Shown: in pieces, positions 14,901 to 20,670 of the stretch
How the letters are laid out: each line of letters starts with the position of its first letter
Position numbering within the stretch: the stretch's first letter is position 1
Program-made: the position numbers and the translations under genes
Notes under the pieces: model-generated
Databases searched by the model: none
Seen by the model: the letters and a program-made list of their open reading frames with translations, nothing else
Told to the model about the DNA's origin: nothing
Origin: Mesolinea sp964536465
GTDB lineage: Bacteria > Chloroflexota > Anaerolineae > Anaerolineales > Anaerolineaceae
NCBI GenBank assembly: GCA_964536465.1
Contig: CAZHXQ010000028.1
Span: 1-20,670 of the forward strand
DNA length: 20,670 nt
Direction of reading: 5' to 3'

Positions 14901-15881
14901 GAATCGGAAATCGAAGGCGAGCTGGTGCGTGCCTGGATGATCGACGAGGCCTGGGAAGTCACAGCCGAAAAAGGCTGGGAATGGCTGAAACAGCTGGAAC
15001 ACGACCCTGAAATGATACAGGATGACGACGAGGTTCGCCTGCTCTACCTGGAAGAACAATTAGCCGGCAAAGACGTCGATCTGTTAGAAATCAAAGAAAA
15101 CAAAAACCTGGCGCGCCGGGTGGCGCTTAACCTCTGGCTGGAAAGCGAGGGCTATGACCCCGCTACCATTACGTCCTTCCCTGAGGATAATATTGCTGTA
15201 TCTGACCGCAACCAGCAGGATGATAACGCTGTGAAGGCCTGTCTGTCGCTGTGGGCGAAGAAACATGGTGAGGAAATCGACCCCGCGCTTGCGCGACCAG
15301 AAATGGAAGCCAGGGCCATGGAAATTATGATGGAAACCGGGCGTCCCATTCCCACCCTTGGGAAACAACTGGTGCGGGATGGCCGCACTGGCATTTTTTA
15401 TGACCAGCCTGTGACCATCGGAGTCATGAGCATGCTCAAACTGCACCACCTGGTTGAAGACAAGGTGCACGCGCGTTCGACCGGACCCTACAGTCTGGTT
15501 ACTCAGCAGCCGTTGGGTGGCAAGGCTCAATTTGGCGGTCAACGCTTCGGTGAGATGGAAGTTTGGGCGTTGGAAGCCTACGGTGCTGCTTACACGCTGC
15601 AAGAGATGTTGACGGTGAAATCTGATGACGTCGCCGGCAGAACAGCCACCTATGAGTCTATTGTCCAAAATAAGCCGATCGAAGCCCCGGGCATTCCGGC
15701 TGCCTTCCGTGTGTTGGTGAAGGAGCTTCAGTCCCTCAGCCTGGCTGTGGAGGCGATCATGGACGACGATGAAGTGGTCAAATTTGGCAAGGACGAGGAG
15801 CGTGGACAACGACAGCGCGTTCCTACTGGTTTGTTAGACCAGGGCGCAGATATCTTCAAGAAACTGACCGGAGTAAATTAG
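11949..15881 (+). CDS. rpoB: DNA-directed RNA polymerase subunit beta
   Basis: This 1310-residue protein is the beta subunit of RNA polymerase. Seen in order are the N-terminal lobe and protrusion regions, rifampicin-region FGSSQLSQFM at about 408-417, SALGPGGLRRERAGFDVRDVH and CPIETPEGPNIGLIGRL beyond it, the catalytic-centre GDKMAGRHGNKG (K912), and the C-terminal clamp with HARSTGPYSLVTQQPLGGKA and GRRFGEMEVWALEAYGA-like sequence (here GQRFGEMEVWALEAYGA). I start it at the second ATG: AGGAG ends directly before the ATG at 11943, too close to serve it, but lies 6 nt from 11949. Residues 990-1142 contain a large insertion compared with Bacillus and E. coli. No rpoC follows; the next gene is rpsL. 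Confidence 0.97.
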   Translation: MTELMTPKNYARIPVGLALPDLIEVQIDSFQRLKSEGLGSLFNEISPIVSYGGDLRLHFPSDTDIAREFGLEYWFEEPKNTIEECLERDLTYASPLYVSVLLDGAESSDKIKHDLFLGDFPEMTPKGTFIINGTERVVVSQLIRSPGVYFEADLDRASGRMMSTAKLIPDRGAWMEFETRKNDFIILKFNRKRTVPITVFLRALAALKDEIDTSPLKEGSDEEILALFKDVDDNPEHLYIQSSFDQEPEYDLSVNSISEAALIEFYKRLRPGEPPQLGNAKTYVKEQIFDSRHYDLENVGRYKLNQKLDLENVVPMSRRTITAHDIVSLIRHMIQINNGKIPPDDIDHLGNRRVKTVGELIQNKLRVGLRRMERVIKERMSIRDQGTSLSPVSLVNIRPLVASLREFFGSSQLSQFMEETNPLSELRHKRTVSALGPGGLRRERAGFDVRDVHFSHYGRICPIETPEGPNIGLIGRLATYAKVNEFGFIETPYRKVIRSMKGDDPNLVNHLLRQNILDPKTGEIVYEAETRVTPAMAKKIKSFGIEDVLVRPFVSDIYEYMSADKEDKFVIAQANAPVNEYNEFLRRNSCRFHNQFAIYNYEDIDYIDVAPSQVVGISAGLIPFLEHDDASRALMGSNMQTQAVPLLRPEVPTVSTGVEEVAVADSGQVVIAEKDAEVLSVTGDTLVLKELDGNLKIHKLRKYQRSNQSTCIDQRPAVVKGQLVHKGDVIVDSSSTQDGKLALGQNVLIAFLPWEGFNFEDAILISERLVEDDRYTSIHIEKYEVEARDTKLGPEEITREIPNVGEDTIRDLDESGIIRIGAEVGPNEILVGKITPKGEKELTPEERLLRAIFGEKSRDVKDTSLRVPHGERGIVVDVKVFTREESSDLNAGVDKMVRVSVAQRRKITAGDKMAGRHGNKGCVSMVLPVEDMPFLEDGTPIDIILNPLGIPGRMNIGQVLEAELGWAARSLGFRAITPVFDGASESEIEGELVRAWMIDEAWEVTAEKGWEWLKQLEHDPEMIQDDDEVRLLYLEEQLAGKDVDLLEIKENKNLARRVALNLWLESEGYDPATITSFPEDNIAVSDRNQQDDNAVKACLSLWAKKHGEEIDPALARPEMEARAMEIMMETGRPIPTLGKQLVRDGRTGIFYDQPVTIGVMSMLKLHHLVEDKVHARSTGPYSLVTQQPLGGKAQFGGQRFGEMEVWALEAYGAAYTLQEMLTVKSDDVAGRTATYESIVQNKPIEAPGIPAAFRVLVKELQSLSLAVEAIMDDDEVVKFGKDEERGQRQRVPTGLLDQGADIFKKLTGVN

Positions 15882-15897
15882 TTCGCAATGCGCGAAC
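15881..15897 (+). other. small hairpin at the rpoB stop
   Basis: GTTCGC (15881-15886) can pair with GCGAAC (15892-15897). No T-tract follows, so it is not a convincing intrinsic terminator, and read-through from rpoB into rpsL cannot be excluded. Confidence 0.35.
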
Positions 15898-15914
15898 AGA
15901 GCGGGAAGTTGCGC

Positions 15915-15944
15915 TTGACGTTTTAACAAAAGGCGTGATAGAAT
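15915..15944 (+). promoter_or_regulatory. sigma-70-type promoter for rpsL-rpsG-fusA-rpsJ
   Basis: TTGACG (15915-15920) and TAGAAT (15939-15944) are separated by 18 nt, each five of six to consensus. Transcription would start near 15951, giving a leader of about 130 nt. Confidence 0.65.
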
Positions 15945-15958
15945 AATTCCTCAACCCT

Positions 15959-16031
15959 GACGGGCAGGGGAAATTTCCTGTGCCTGTCAAAGTAATTGGC
16001 AACTAAGGCCATCCGAATTTTTGATGGCCTT
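15959..16031 (+). promoter_or_regulatory. two-hairpin leader of rpsL, possible attenuator or autoregulatory site
   Basis: Hairpin 1 pairs GACGGGCA (15959-15966) with TGCCTGTC (15981-15988, one G-U pair) around a GGGGAAATTTCCTG interior that can extend the stem. Hairpin 2 pairs AAGGCCATC (16005-16013) with GATGGCCTT (16023-16031), a perfect 9-bp stem, followed by GATTATT, only a weak U-tract. Both lie between the promoter and the rpsL ribosome binding site. Confidence 0.55.
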
Positions 16032-16082
16032 GATTATTGAATAAATGAAATATTAATAGATAGGTAGTACGGAGGCAAAAAC

Positions 16083-16502
16083 GTGCCAACAATAAACCAA
16101 CTGGTTAGAAAAGGTCGCAAGTCAAAAAGTCAAAAAAGCAGTTCGCCTGCCTTGCAATATACGTTGAATTCGGAGAAACAACGCCGAACCCGCCAGCCCA
16201 AGGGTGCCCCCCAAAAGCGCGGCGTGTGTACCATCGTGCGTACAATGACGCCCAAAAAACCGAATTCCGCTCTGCGAAAAATCGCTCGTGTGCGTCTTTC
16301 GAACGGCATCGAGGTCACCGCGTATATTCCTGGTGAAGGGCATCAACTGCAGGAACATAGTGTTGTATTGGTCCGCGGCGGCAGAGTGAAAGACCTGCCT
16401 GGTGTGCGCTATCACATCGTGCGTGGAACGCTGGACAGCACCGGTGTTGCCGATCGCAAACGCGCTCGTTCCAAATACGGCGCCAAACGCGCTGAGAAAT
16501 AA
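16083..16502 (+). CDS. rpsL: 30S ribosomal protein uS12
   Basis: This 139-residue protein is S12, which lines the decoding centre. Family landmarks are present: PTINQLVRKGR at the start, PQKRGVC, TPKKPNSALRKIARVRLSNG, and HSVVLVRGGRVKDLPGVRYHIVRGTLD. The lysines at the two main streptomycin-resistance positions (in PKKPNS and GRVKDLPG) are wild type, and the aspartate that is methylthiolated in E. coli is present. About 16 extra residues between SPAL and PQKRGVC give the long form also seen in Bacillus. The start codon is GTG, with GGAGG 7 nt upstream. It opens the str-type operon, 63 nt before rpsG. Confidence 0.96.
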   Translation: MPTINQLVRKGRKSKSQKSSSPALQYTLNSEKQRRTRQPKGAPQKRGVCTIVRTMTPKKPNSALRKIARVRLSNGIEVTAYIPGEGHQLQEHSVVLVRGGRVKDLPGVRYHIVRGTLDSTGVADRKRARSKYGAKRAEK

Positions 16503-16515
16503 TTTGGATCAAAGC

Positions 16516-16545
16516 TGGCCGACATGCGCAAAGCGCGAAAGGCCA
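16516..16545 (+). promoter_or_regulatory. hairpin between rpsL and rpsG, candidate S7 autoregulatory site
   Basis: TGGCC (16516-16520) pairs with GGCCA (16541-16545) and GCGC (16526-16529) with GCGC (16533-16536), around an AAA loop; an asymmetric internal loop GACAT/GAAA separates the stems. It lies 9 nt before the rpsG ribosome binding site GAGGAG. In E. coli, S7 represses this operon by binding the rpsL-rpsG gap; function here is inference. Confidence 0.45.
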
Positions 16546-16565
16546 ACAAAAATTGAGGAGCAATA

Positions 16566-17036
16566 ATGGCAAGAAGATACAAACCAGAAAAGCGAATCAC
16601 CCCTCCAGATGTCCGTTATAACAACGTGCACCTGCAGATGATGATCAACCGCATCATGCTCAACGGCAAGAAAAGCACCGTTACCCGCCACGTCTACAAC
16701 GCGATCGAAATGATCAGCGAGAAGACCGGCAAAGATGGTATCGAAGTTTTTGAAACTGCTTTGAGGAATGTCAGCCCTATGATGGAAGTGCGCCCACGCC
16801 GTGTTGGCGGAGCGACCTACCAGGTGCCGATTGAAGTCGCTCCAGAACGCCGGGCCACGCTGGCCATGCGCTGGATCATCACCGCTTCACGCGCCAGATC
16901 GGGCAAGTCATATTCTGAAAAGTTGGCTGCTGAATTAATGGATGCCGCTGAGAACCAGGGTGCTTCAATCCGTCGGCGTGAAGAAGCGCACAAGATGGCT
17001 GAAGCCAACCGCGCTTTCTCTCACTTTCGTTCCTAA
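16566..17036 (+). CDS. rpsG: 30S ribosomal protein uS7
   Basis: This 156-residue protein is S7, the primary 16S rRNA binder that nucleates assembly of the small-subunit head. Family features include the N-terminal MARRYKPEKR, NRIMLNGKKSTV, VRPRRVGGATYQVPIEV, RRATLAMRWIITASRAR and the C-terminal GASIRRREEAHKMAEANRAFSHF. The length is the family's usual 156. GAGGAG lies 5 nt before the ATG. It sits between rpsL and fusA in the normal str-operon order. A hairpin before it may allow S7 to control its own translation, as in E. coli. Confidence 0.97.
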   Translation: MARRYKPEKRITPPDVRYNNVHLQMMINRIMLNGKKSTVTRHVYNAIEMISEKTGKDGIEVFETALRNVSPMMEVRPRRVGGATYQVPIEVAPERRATLAMRWIITASRARSGKSYSEKLAAELMDAAENQGASIRRREEAHKMAEANRAFSHFRS

Positions 17037-17066
17037 TTCTGGTACCTTAATAATTCGGTTTATAAG

Positions 17067-19145
17067 ATGACTAACATTCCGCTCGAGCGCTATCGAAACA
17101 TTGGCATTATCGCCCATATCGATGCCGGTAAAACTACCACTACCGAGCGGATTTTGTTTTATACTGGCAAAACTTACCGCCTCGGCAACGTCGACGATGG
17201 CACCACCGTCACTGACTGGATGCCTGAAGAGCGGGAACGGGGGATTACCATCGTTTCCGCCGCCGTTACCGCGGAATGGAAAGACCACCGCATTAATATC
17301 ATCGATACGCCTGGTCATATTGACTTCACCGCTGAAGTACAGCGCTCCTTGCGAGTGCTGGACGGCGGAGTAGTTGTGTTTGACTCCGTCCAGGGTGTGG
17401 AATCCCAGAGTGAAACGGTTTGGCGGCAGGCGGATAAGTATGAAGTCCCGCGGATTTGTTTTGCGAACAAGCTGGATCGCATCAGTGCCTCTTATGAGCG
17501 CACCATCGAGAGCATCAAGAACCGCCTGGGCGCCAACGCGCTCCAAATGCAGATTCCGATCGGAGTTGAAAGCGATTTTATTGGTGTAATCAACTTGCTG
17601 GAACAGAACGCAGTCTACTACCAGGATGAATCTGGCACGAGTCAGGAAGTCAGTGAAATTCCGGAGGAATACAAGGAAGAAGCGTCCAGATTACGGGCAG
17701 TTTTGGTAGAACGCATCGCTGAACTCGACGAGGAGCTTACGGATAAGTTCCTGGAAGGCCAAGAGATCAGCCTGGATGAGTTGAAAAAGGCATTACGCAC
17801 TGCCGTTATCGATAACCGCGCCACCCCGGTGTTTTGTGGCAGTAGCCTTAAGAACAAAGGTGTGCAGCTGGTTCTGGACGCCGTGATCGATTACCTGCCT
17901 TCTCCACTGGATATTCCCCCGGTCAAAGCCACGCTGGTGCGGGATGAGAGCGAGGTTTTACGCTACGCCAAGGACAGCGAACCACTCTCTGCGCTGGTAT
18001 TCAAGATCGTATCTGATCCTTACATGGGACGACTGGCATACATTCGCGTTTACTCTGGCAAGGTCAAACAAAATGCGACGGTTGTTAACACTTCTAAGGA
18101 CAAGAAAGAGCGTGTTGGTCGCCTGCTCAGGATGTATGCTGACCGCCGCGAAGACATCGAAGAATTGGGCGCCGGCGGTATTGGCGCGATTCTGGGTCTC
18201 AAATTTAGTTTCACCGGCGATACGCTTTCTGACCCCACCAACCCAGTCTACCTGGAGACCATCAGCTTCCCTGAACCGGTCATTTCGATTGCGATTGAGC
18301 CGAAAACCAAAGCCGATCAAGACCGCATGTCAGAATCTCTGGTCAAATTGGCCGAAGAAGATCCTACCTTCCGCATTCGACAGGATGAGGTTACCGGGCA
18401 AACCGTGATCTCAGGTATGGGTGAGCTGCATCTGGACGTGTTGGTTACACGTTTGCTGCGTGAATTCAAGGTCAAAGCCAATGTTGGCAAACCCCGCGTG
18501 GCCTATCGCGAAGCCATCACCAAGCCAATCATGAACTATGGTTACCGCTACATCAAGCAAACCGGTGGTCATGGTCAGTATGGGCATGTGATTTTCGATC
18601 TTGAACCACTCGACAGCGGGCAGGGCGTTCAATTTGAAGATAAGATCCGTGGTGGAGCGATCCCCAGAGAATATATTTCCTCCATTGAAAAAGGTTTCTA
18701 CGAAGCCTGTGAGAGCGGCCCGTTGGCGGGTTTCAGCCTGACTGATGTGAAGTTCACTTTAACAGACGGCAGCTACCACGAGGTCGACTCCAGCGAGATG
18801 GCCTTCCGCATGGCGACCATTTTTGGCGTGCGGGAAGCCGCAGCAAAAGCCGAACCCGTAATCCTGGAACCGATCATGCAGGTTGAGGTAACCGTGCCTG
18901 AAGAATACACCGGCGACGTTATCGGGCAGATCAACTCCCGGGTAGGCAGTGTGGTTGGCATGGAAGACCGCTTTGGTAACGCGAAAGCAATTCATGCCCA
19001 GGTGCCCCTATCAGAAATGTTTGGCTACGCGACAGAGCTGCGCTCCGCGACCCAGGGCAGAGGGGTATTCACCATGGAATTTAAGTATTACGACCGCGTT
19101 TCAGATGCTTATATGAAAAAAATCCTGGGCCGGATGAGCGCTTAG
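17067..19145 (+). CDS. fusA: elongation factor G
   Basis: This 692-residue GTPase moves tRNA and mRNA through the ribosome after peptide transfer. GTP-binding motifs are complete: AHIDAGKTT (16-24), RGITI (58-62), DTPGH (80-84, with catalytic H84), NKLD (134-137) and a SSLKNKG block. Domain IV has KQTGGHGQYGHV, and domain V has PLSEMFGYATELRSATQGRG. Position after rpsG supports the housekeeping copy. Odd points are NKLD where most EF-Gs have NKMD, GGHGQYG where GGRGQYG is common, and switch I that reads DDGTTVTDWMPEE. No Shine-Dalgarno sequence is visible in the 30-nt gap after rpsG, and tuf does not follow. Confidence 0.95.
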   Translation: MTNIPLERYRNIGIIAHIDAGKTTTTERILFYTGKTYRLGNVDDGTTVTDWMPEERERGITIVSAAVTAEWKDHRINIIDTPGHIDFTAEVQRSLRVLDGGVVVFDSVQGVESQSETVWRQADKYEVPRICFANKLDRISASYERTIESIKNRLGANALQMQIPIGVESDFIGVINLLEQNAVYYQDESGTSQEVSEIPEEYKEEASRLRAVLVERIAELDEELTDKFLEGQEISLDELKKALRTAVIDNRATPVFCGSSLKNKGVQLVLDAVIDYLPSPLDIPPVKATLVRDESEVLRYAKDSEPLSALVFKIVSDPYMGRLAYIRVYSGKVKQNATVVNTSKDKKERVGRLLRMYADRREDIEELGAGGIGAILGLKFSFTGDTLSDPTNPVYLETISFPEPVISIAIEPKTKADQDRMSESLVKLAEEDPTFRIRQDEVTGQTVISGMGELHLDVLVTRLLREFKVKANVGKPRVAYREAITKPIMNYGYRYIKQTGGHGQYGHVIFDLEPLDSGQGVQFEDKIRGGAIPREYISSIEKGFYEACESGPLAGFSLTDVKFTLTDGSYHEVDSSEMAFRMATIFGVREAAAKAEPVILEPIMQVEVTVPEEYTGDVIGQINSRVGSVVGMEDRFGNAKAIHAQVPLSEMFGYATELRSATQGRGVFTMEFKYYDRVSDAYMKKILGRMSA

Positions 19146-19165
19146 GATTGGAAAGTCAATCATTA

Positions 19166-19179
19166 CCGGAAGTTTCCGG
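19166..19179 (+). other. small hairpin between fusA and rpsJ
   Basis: CCGGA (19166-19170) pairs with TCCGG (19175-19179) around AGTT. There is no T-tract, so it is probably not a terminator. The 65-nt gap shows no promoter I would call, so rpsJ is probably co-transcribed with fusA. Confidence 0.3.
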
Positions 19180-19210
19180 ATGAAATAAGGAAAACAGAAA
19201 CAGGAAAATT

Positions 19211-19519
19211 ATGGCAAAACAAAAGATTAGAATTCGTTTGAAAGCTTATGATCATCGGGTTTTAGACCAATCGGCCAAGCGTATTGTGGAAACCGCTGAG
19301 CGCTCGGGCGCTCGTGTGGTTGGCCCGGTGCCGCTGCCAACCAAGATCGAAAAATACACCGTTCGCCGCTCTACCTTTATTGACAAGGACTCCCATGAGC
19401 ATTTTGAGATTCGGACTCACAATCGTCTGATTGATGTATTGGAACCCGATTCCAAGACCATTGATATGCTGATGCGACTGAGTCTTCCTGCTGGTGTCGA
19501 TATCGAGATCAAGATTTAA
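19211..19519 (+). CDS. rpsJ: 30S ribosomal protein uS10
   Basis: This 102-residue protein is S10, a small-subunit head protein that also acts as NusE in antitermination complexes. The family's IRIRLKAYDHRVLDQSAKRIVETA opening, GPVPLPTKIEKYTV, HFEIRTHNRLIDV and PAGVDIEIKI ending are all present, and the length is normal. AGGA lies 7 nt before the ATG. In most bacteria rpsJ heads the S10 operon with rplC next; here it is the last gene of the unit and is followed by two terminator-like hairpins, so it is separated from rplC and the rest of that operon. Confidence 0.97.
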   Translation: MAKQKIRIRLKAYDHRVLDQSAKRIVETAERSGARVVGPVPLPTKIEKYTVRRSTFIDKDSHEHFEIRTHNRLIDVLEPDSKTIDMLMRLSLPAGVDIEIKI

Positions 19520-19540
19520 ACGATTTGTGAGGTCAGGTTG

Positions 19541-19569
19541 CTCGGCTTTGTTGTGAAACAAAGGCTGAG
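19541..19569 (+). other. long imperfect hairpin downstream of rpsJ
   Basis: CTCGGCTTTGTT (19541-19552) pairs with AACAAAGGCTGAG (19557-19569) through 12 bp, including one G-U pair and one bulged G, around GTGA. No T-tract follows. It may stabilise the 3' end of the mRNA or be part of a regulatory tail. The 290 nt between rpsJ and the next gene hold only hairpins that I can see. Confidence 0.45.
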
Positions 19570-19593
19570 GAATCTTTACAACTTAGAAAACTA

Positions 19594-19620
19594 CGAGTAC
19601 CCGAGAGGGGCTCGCGTTTT
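19594..19620 (+). terminator. terminator-like hairpin, first of a pair
   Basis: CGAG..CCC (19594-19602) pairs with GGG..CTCG (19607-19614) around GAGA, with a small internal asymmetry. TTTT CG TTTT follows from 19617. Confidence 0.55.
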
Positions 19621-19634
19621 CGTTTTCCTGTTTG

Positions 19635-19661
19635 CGACGGCGGCCATTGGCCGTCGTTTTT
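19635..19661 (+). terminator. intrinsic terminator of the rpsL-rpsJ operon
   Basis: A perfect 7-bp stem, CGACGGC (19635-19641) with GCCGTCG (19650-19656), is followed by TTTTT. With the preceding hairpin it makes a double terminator after rpsJ. Confidence 0.8.
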
Positions 19662-19756
19662 GGTTAACTTGCTTTTCTAACAGCAAAAATCGTTGAAGGG
19701 TATTGAACGGTCATTCTGAAATTTGATTAAGTGGACGGCAATGACAAGAAATTAAC

Positions 19757-19780
19757 GGCTCACAATTTTGGAGGTGAGCC
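19757..19780 (-). terminator. hairpin after the YkgJ-like gene, candidate terminator
   Basis: GGCTCAC and GTGAGCC form a perfect 7-bp stem (19780-19774 with 19763-19757 on the minus strand), followed by GTTAATTTCTT. An alternative 7-bp stem, GAGCCAG/CTGGCTC (19776-19793), overlaps it, so the two exclude each other. Confidence 0.5.
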
Positions 19781-19810
19781 AGGTAGCTGGCTCCAACATT
19801 TTATCTGGGC

Positions 19811-20494
19811 TTATTTGGCATAGGGCCCAAACTTGGGCAGGTCGCGCGCGTCAACCGGTGTCAGTTCTTCCGTCTTTGGATTCAGAAGGTAACAGCCACC
19901 CTCACGGTGCAGCAGCGGAATGCTCCTGCCATCTTGTATGAAGAGTTCGCGCACTTCTTGCGATAGCCAATAATAATTATCATATTCGCTGGGGCGTTCG
20001 AAAAGCAGGTGATCGTAAACCTCGAAAAACTCTTTTCGGTAGCGCTCACTGACCTGATCGAGATGGCTGATCACCCAACAGACCTCTTCAAAATCGAAGT
20101 TATAAGTCATGCCGATAAACTGGTCATCGGCAGTGATATACGCCGAAAAAGGAAACTGACGGCAGCTGAAGGCGCGAAAGTCGCGTTCACAATGGGCGGG
20201 CCCTTTACAGGCCATCAGGTGCATGTAGTGTGGTGTTTCCGCTTCCATTTCGGGTAAATCGAGGGGATCGGCAGGGCATTCGTCCCCACGCAACCGATGC
20301 CAGAGCCTGGTGTTGGGCTTGAGGTAGGCCCACTCTTCCTTTAATGCCACCGGAACTGTGACACAGATATCACAGCAGAAAGGCTTGCCCGAAGGGTTAT
20401 ATTGCCGGCAGATTTGGCCGCAATCGATCTCGCAGATGGGCGAGGCAAAGCGCGAATAGAGATCAGCGACGTCAAGGTTAGGTTGGTAGACCAT
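19811..20494 (-). CDS. cysteine-rich YkgJ-like metal-binding protein
   Basis: This 227-residue soluble protein resembles the YkgJ (CxxCxxCC-type) zinc or iron-cluster family, whose members are of unknown biochemical role. Cysteines lie at 21, 25, 29, 40, 41 and 44, then 73, 96, 102, 111 and 139; the stretch FRAFSCRQFPF (106-116) matches the family's RPxxCRxFPF signature. No membrane segment or signal peptide is seen. Residues 117-227 contain several conserved-looking Trp and Tyr residues but no motif I know. The ATG has no Shine-Dalgarno sequence; TACAAT lies 7 nt upstream. It is convergent with rpsJ and has no operon partner here, so context says nothing about function. Confidence 0.72.
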   Translation of the reverse strand: MVYQPNLDVADLYSRFASPICEIDCGQICRQYNPSGKPFCCDICVTVPVALKEEWAYLKPNTRLWHRLRGDECPADPLDLPEMEAETPHYMHLMACKGPAHCERDFRAFSCRQFPFSAYITADDQFIGMTYNFDFEEVCWVISHLDQVSERYRKEFFEVYDHLLFERPSEYDNYYWLSQEVRELFIQDGRSIPLLHREGGCYLLNPKTEELTPVDARDLPKFGPYAK

Positions 20495-20501
20495 CCAGGG
20501 A

Positions 20502-20507
20502 ATTGTA
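20502..20507 (-). promoter_or_regulatory. -10-like hexamer close to the YkgJ-like start
   Basis: On the minus strand TACAAT (20507-20502) lies 7 nt before the ATG at 20494, the spacing expected for a leaderless mRNA. No good -35 is visible. A conventional alternative is given separately at 20599-20627. Confidence 0.4.
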
Positions 20508-20598
20508 CACTGAAAACCTGATCAGTCTTGTTCGGCAGTTCAGCAACGGGAGCTTTTAACCATCAGGCTGTGACCGTACTGATCCCCATGGCTCGTAT

Positions 20599-20627
20599 AT
20601 CATCTATTTAAAGGGTTTTGCTGTCAA
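20599..20627 (-). promoter_or_regulatory. alternative promoter upstream of the YkgJ-like gene
   Basis: A perfect TTGACA (20627-20622) and GATGAT (20604-20599, four of six) are separated by 17 nt on the minus strand. It would give a leader of about 100 nt without a ribosome binding site. Nothing else is seen in 20508-20670. Confidence 0.35.
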
Positions 20628-20670
20628 CCTTCAAGGGTCAGGAACTTTAAATTGCTGAAAAATTAGCCGT

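Noticed and set aside
15881..16031. Strong terminator between rpoB and rpsL
   Set aside because: The hairpins there lack a proper U-tract, so I list them as leader structures rather than as terminators.

Overview
The window looks like a chromosomal segment of a Chloroflexota bacterium, probably of the Anaerolineae type. This is inferred from the mix of protein families (DUF2085, DUF4126 and DUF4190 membrane proteins, a cysteine-rich YkgJ-like protein), the long form of ribosomal protein S12, and fragmented ribosomal operons. I see no mobile element, CRISPR array, tRNA or rRNA. Housekeeping information-processing genes dominate, with an accessory membrane-protein block and a thiamin salvage operon between them.

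Layout. 1-650 (+): rpsU and infA in a two-gene unit with a sigma-70-type promoter and an intrinsic terminator. 676-1644 (+): a GNAT acetyltransferase, possibly on a leaderless mRNA. 1714-3333 (-): a 62-residue acidic protein of unknown function and an AI-2E family permease. 3452-6968 (+): a ferredoxin-type aldo/keto reductase, then four membrane proteins (DUF2085, DUF4126, DUF4190 and a proline-rich single-pass protein). A bidirectional terminator at 7000-7032 separates these from the opposing thiamin operon. 7031-11692 (-): promoter, TPP riboswitch with overlapping antiterminator/terminator, then thiN, thiB, thiP and thiQ, all overlapping or nearly so. The operon imports thiamin and pyrophosphorylates it, and its product TPP should switch it off.

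11845-19661 (+): rpoB alone with its own promoter and a structured leader, then a second promoter and structured leader feeding rpsL-rpsG-fusA-rpsJ. Usual partners are missing: no rpoC after rpoB, no tuf after fusA, no rplC after rpsJ. 19811-20494 (-): a cysteine-rich YkgJ-like protein.

The points most worth a second look are: the roughly 135-residue insertion in the C-terminal half of RpoB; the substituted rifampicin pocket; leader structures before rpoB and rpsL and between rpsL and rpsG that resemble autoregulatory sites; the TPP switch whose terminator arm also carries the thiN ribosome binding site; the repeated breakage of normally stable operons; and three genes that lack a Shine-Dalgarno sequence but have a -10-like hexamer 6-8 nt before the ATG. 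I found no clear novel defence or metabolic system; the least explained part is the membrane-protein block at 4648-6968.
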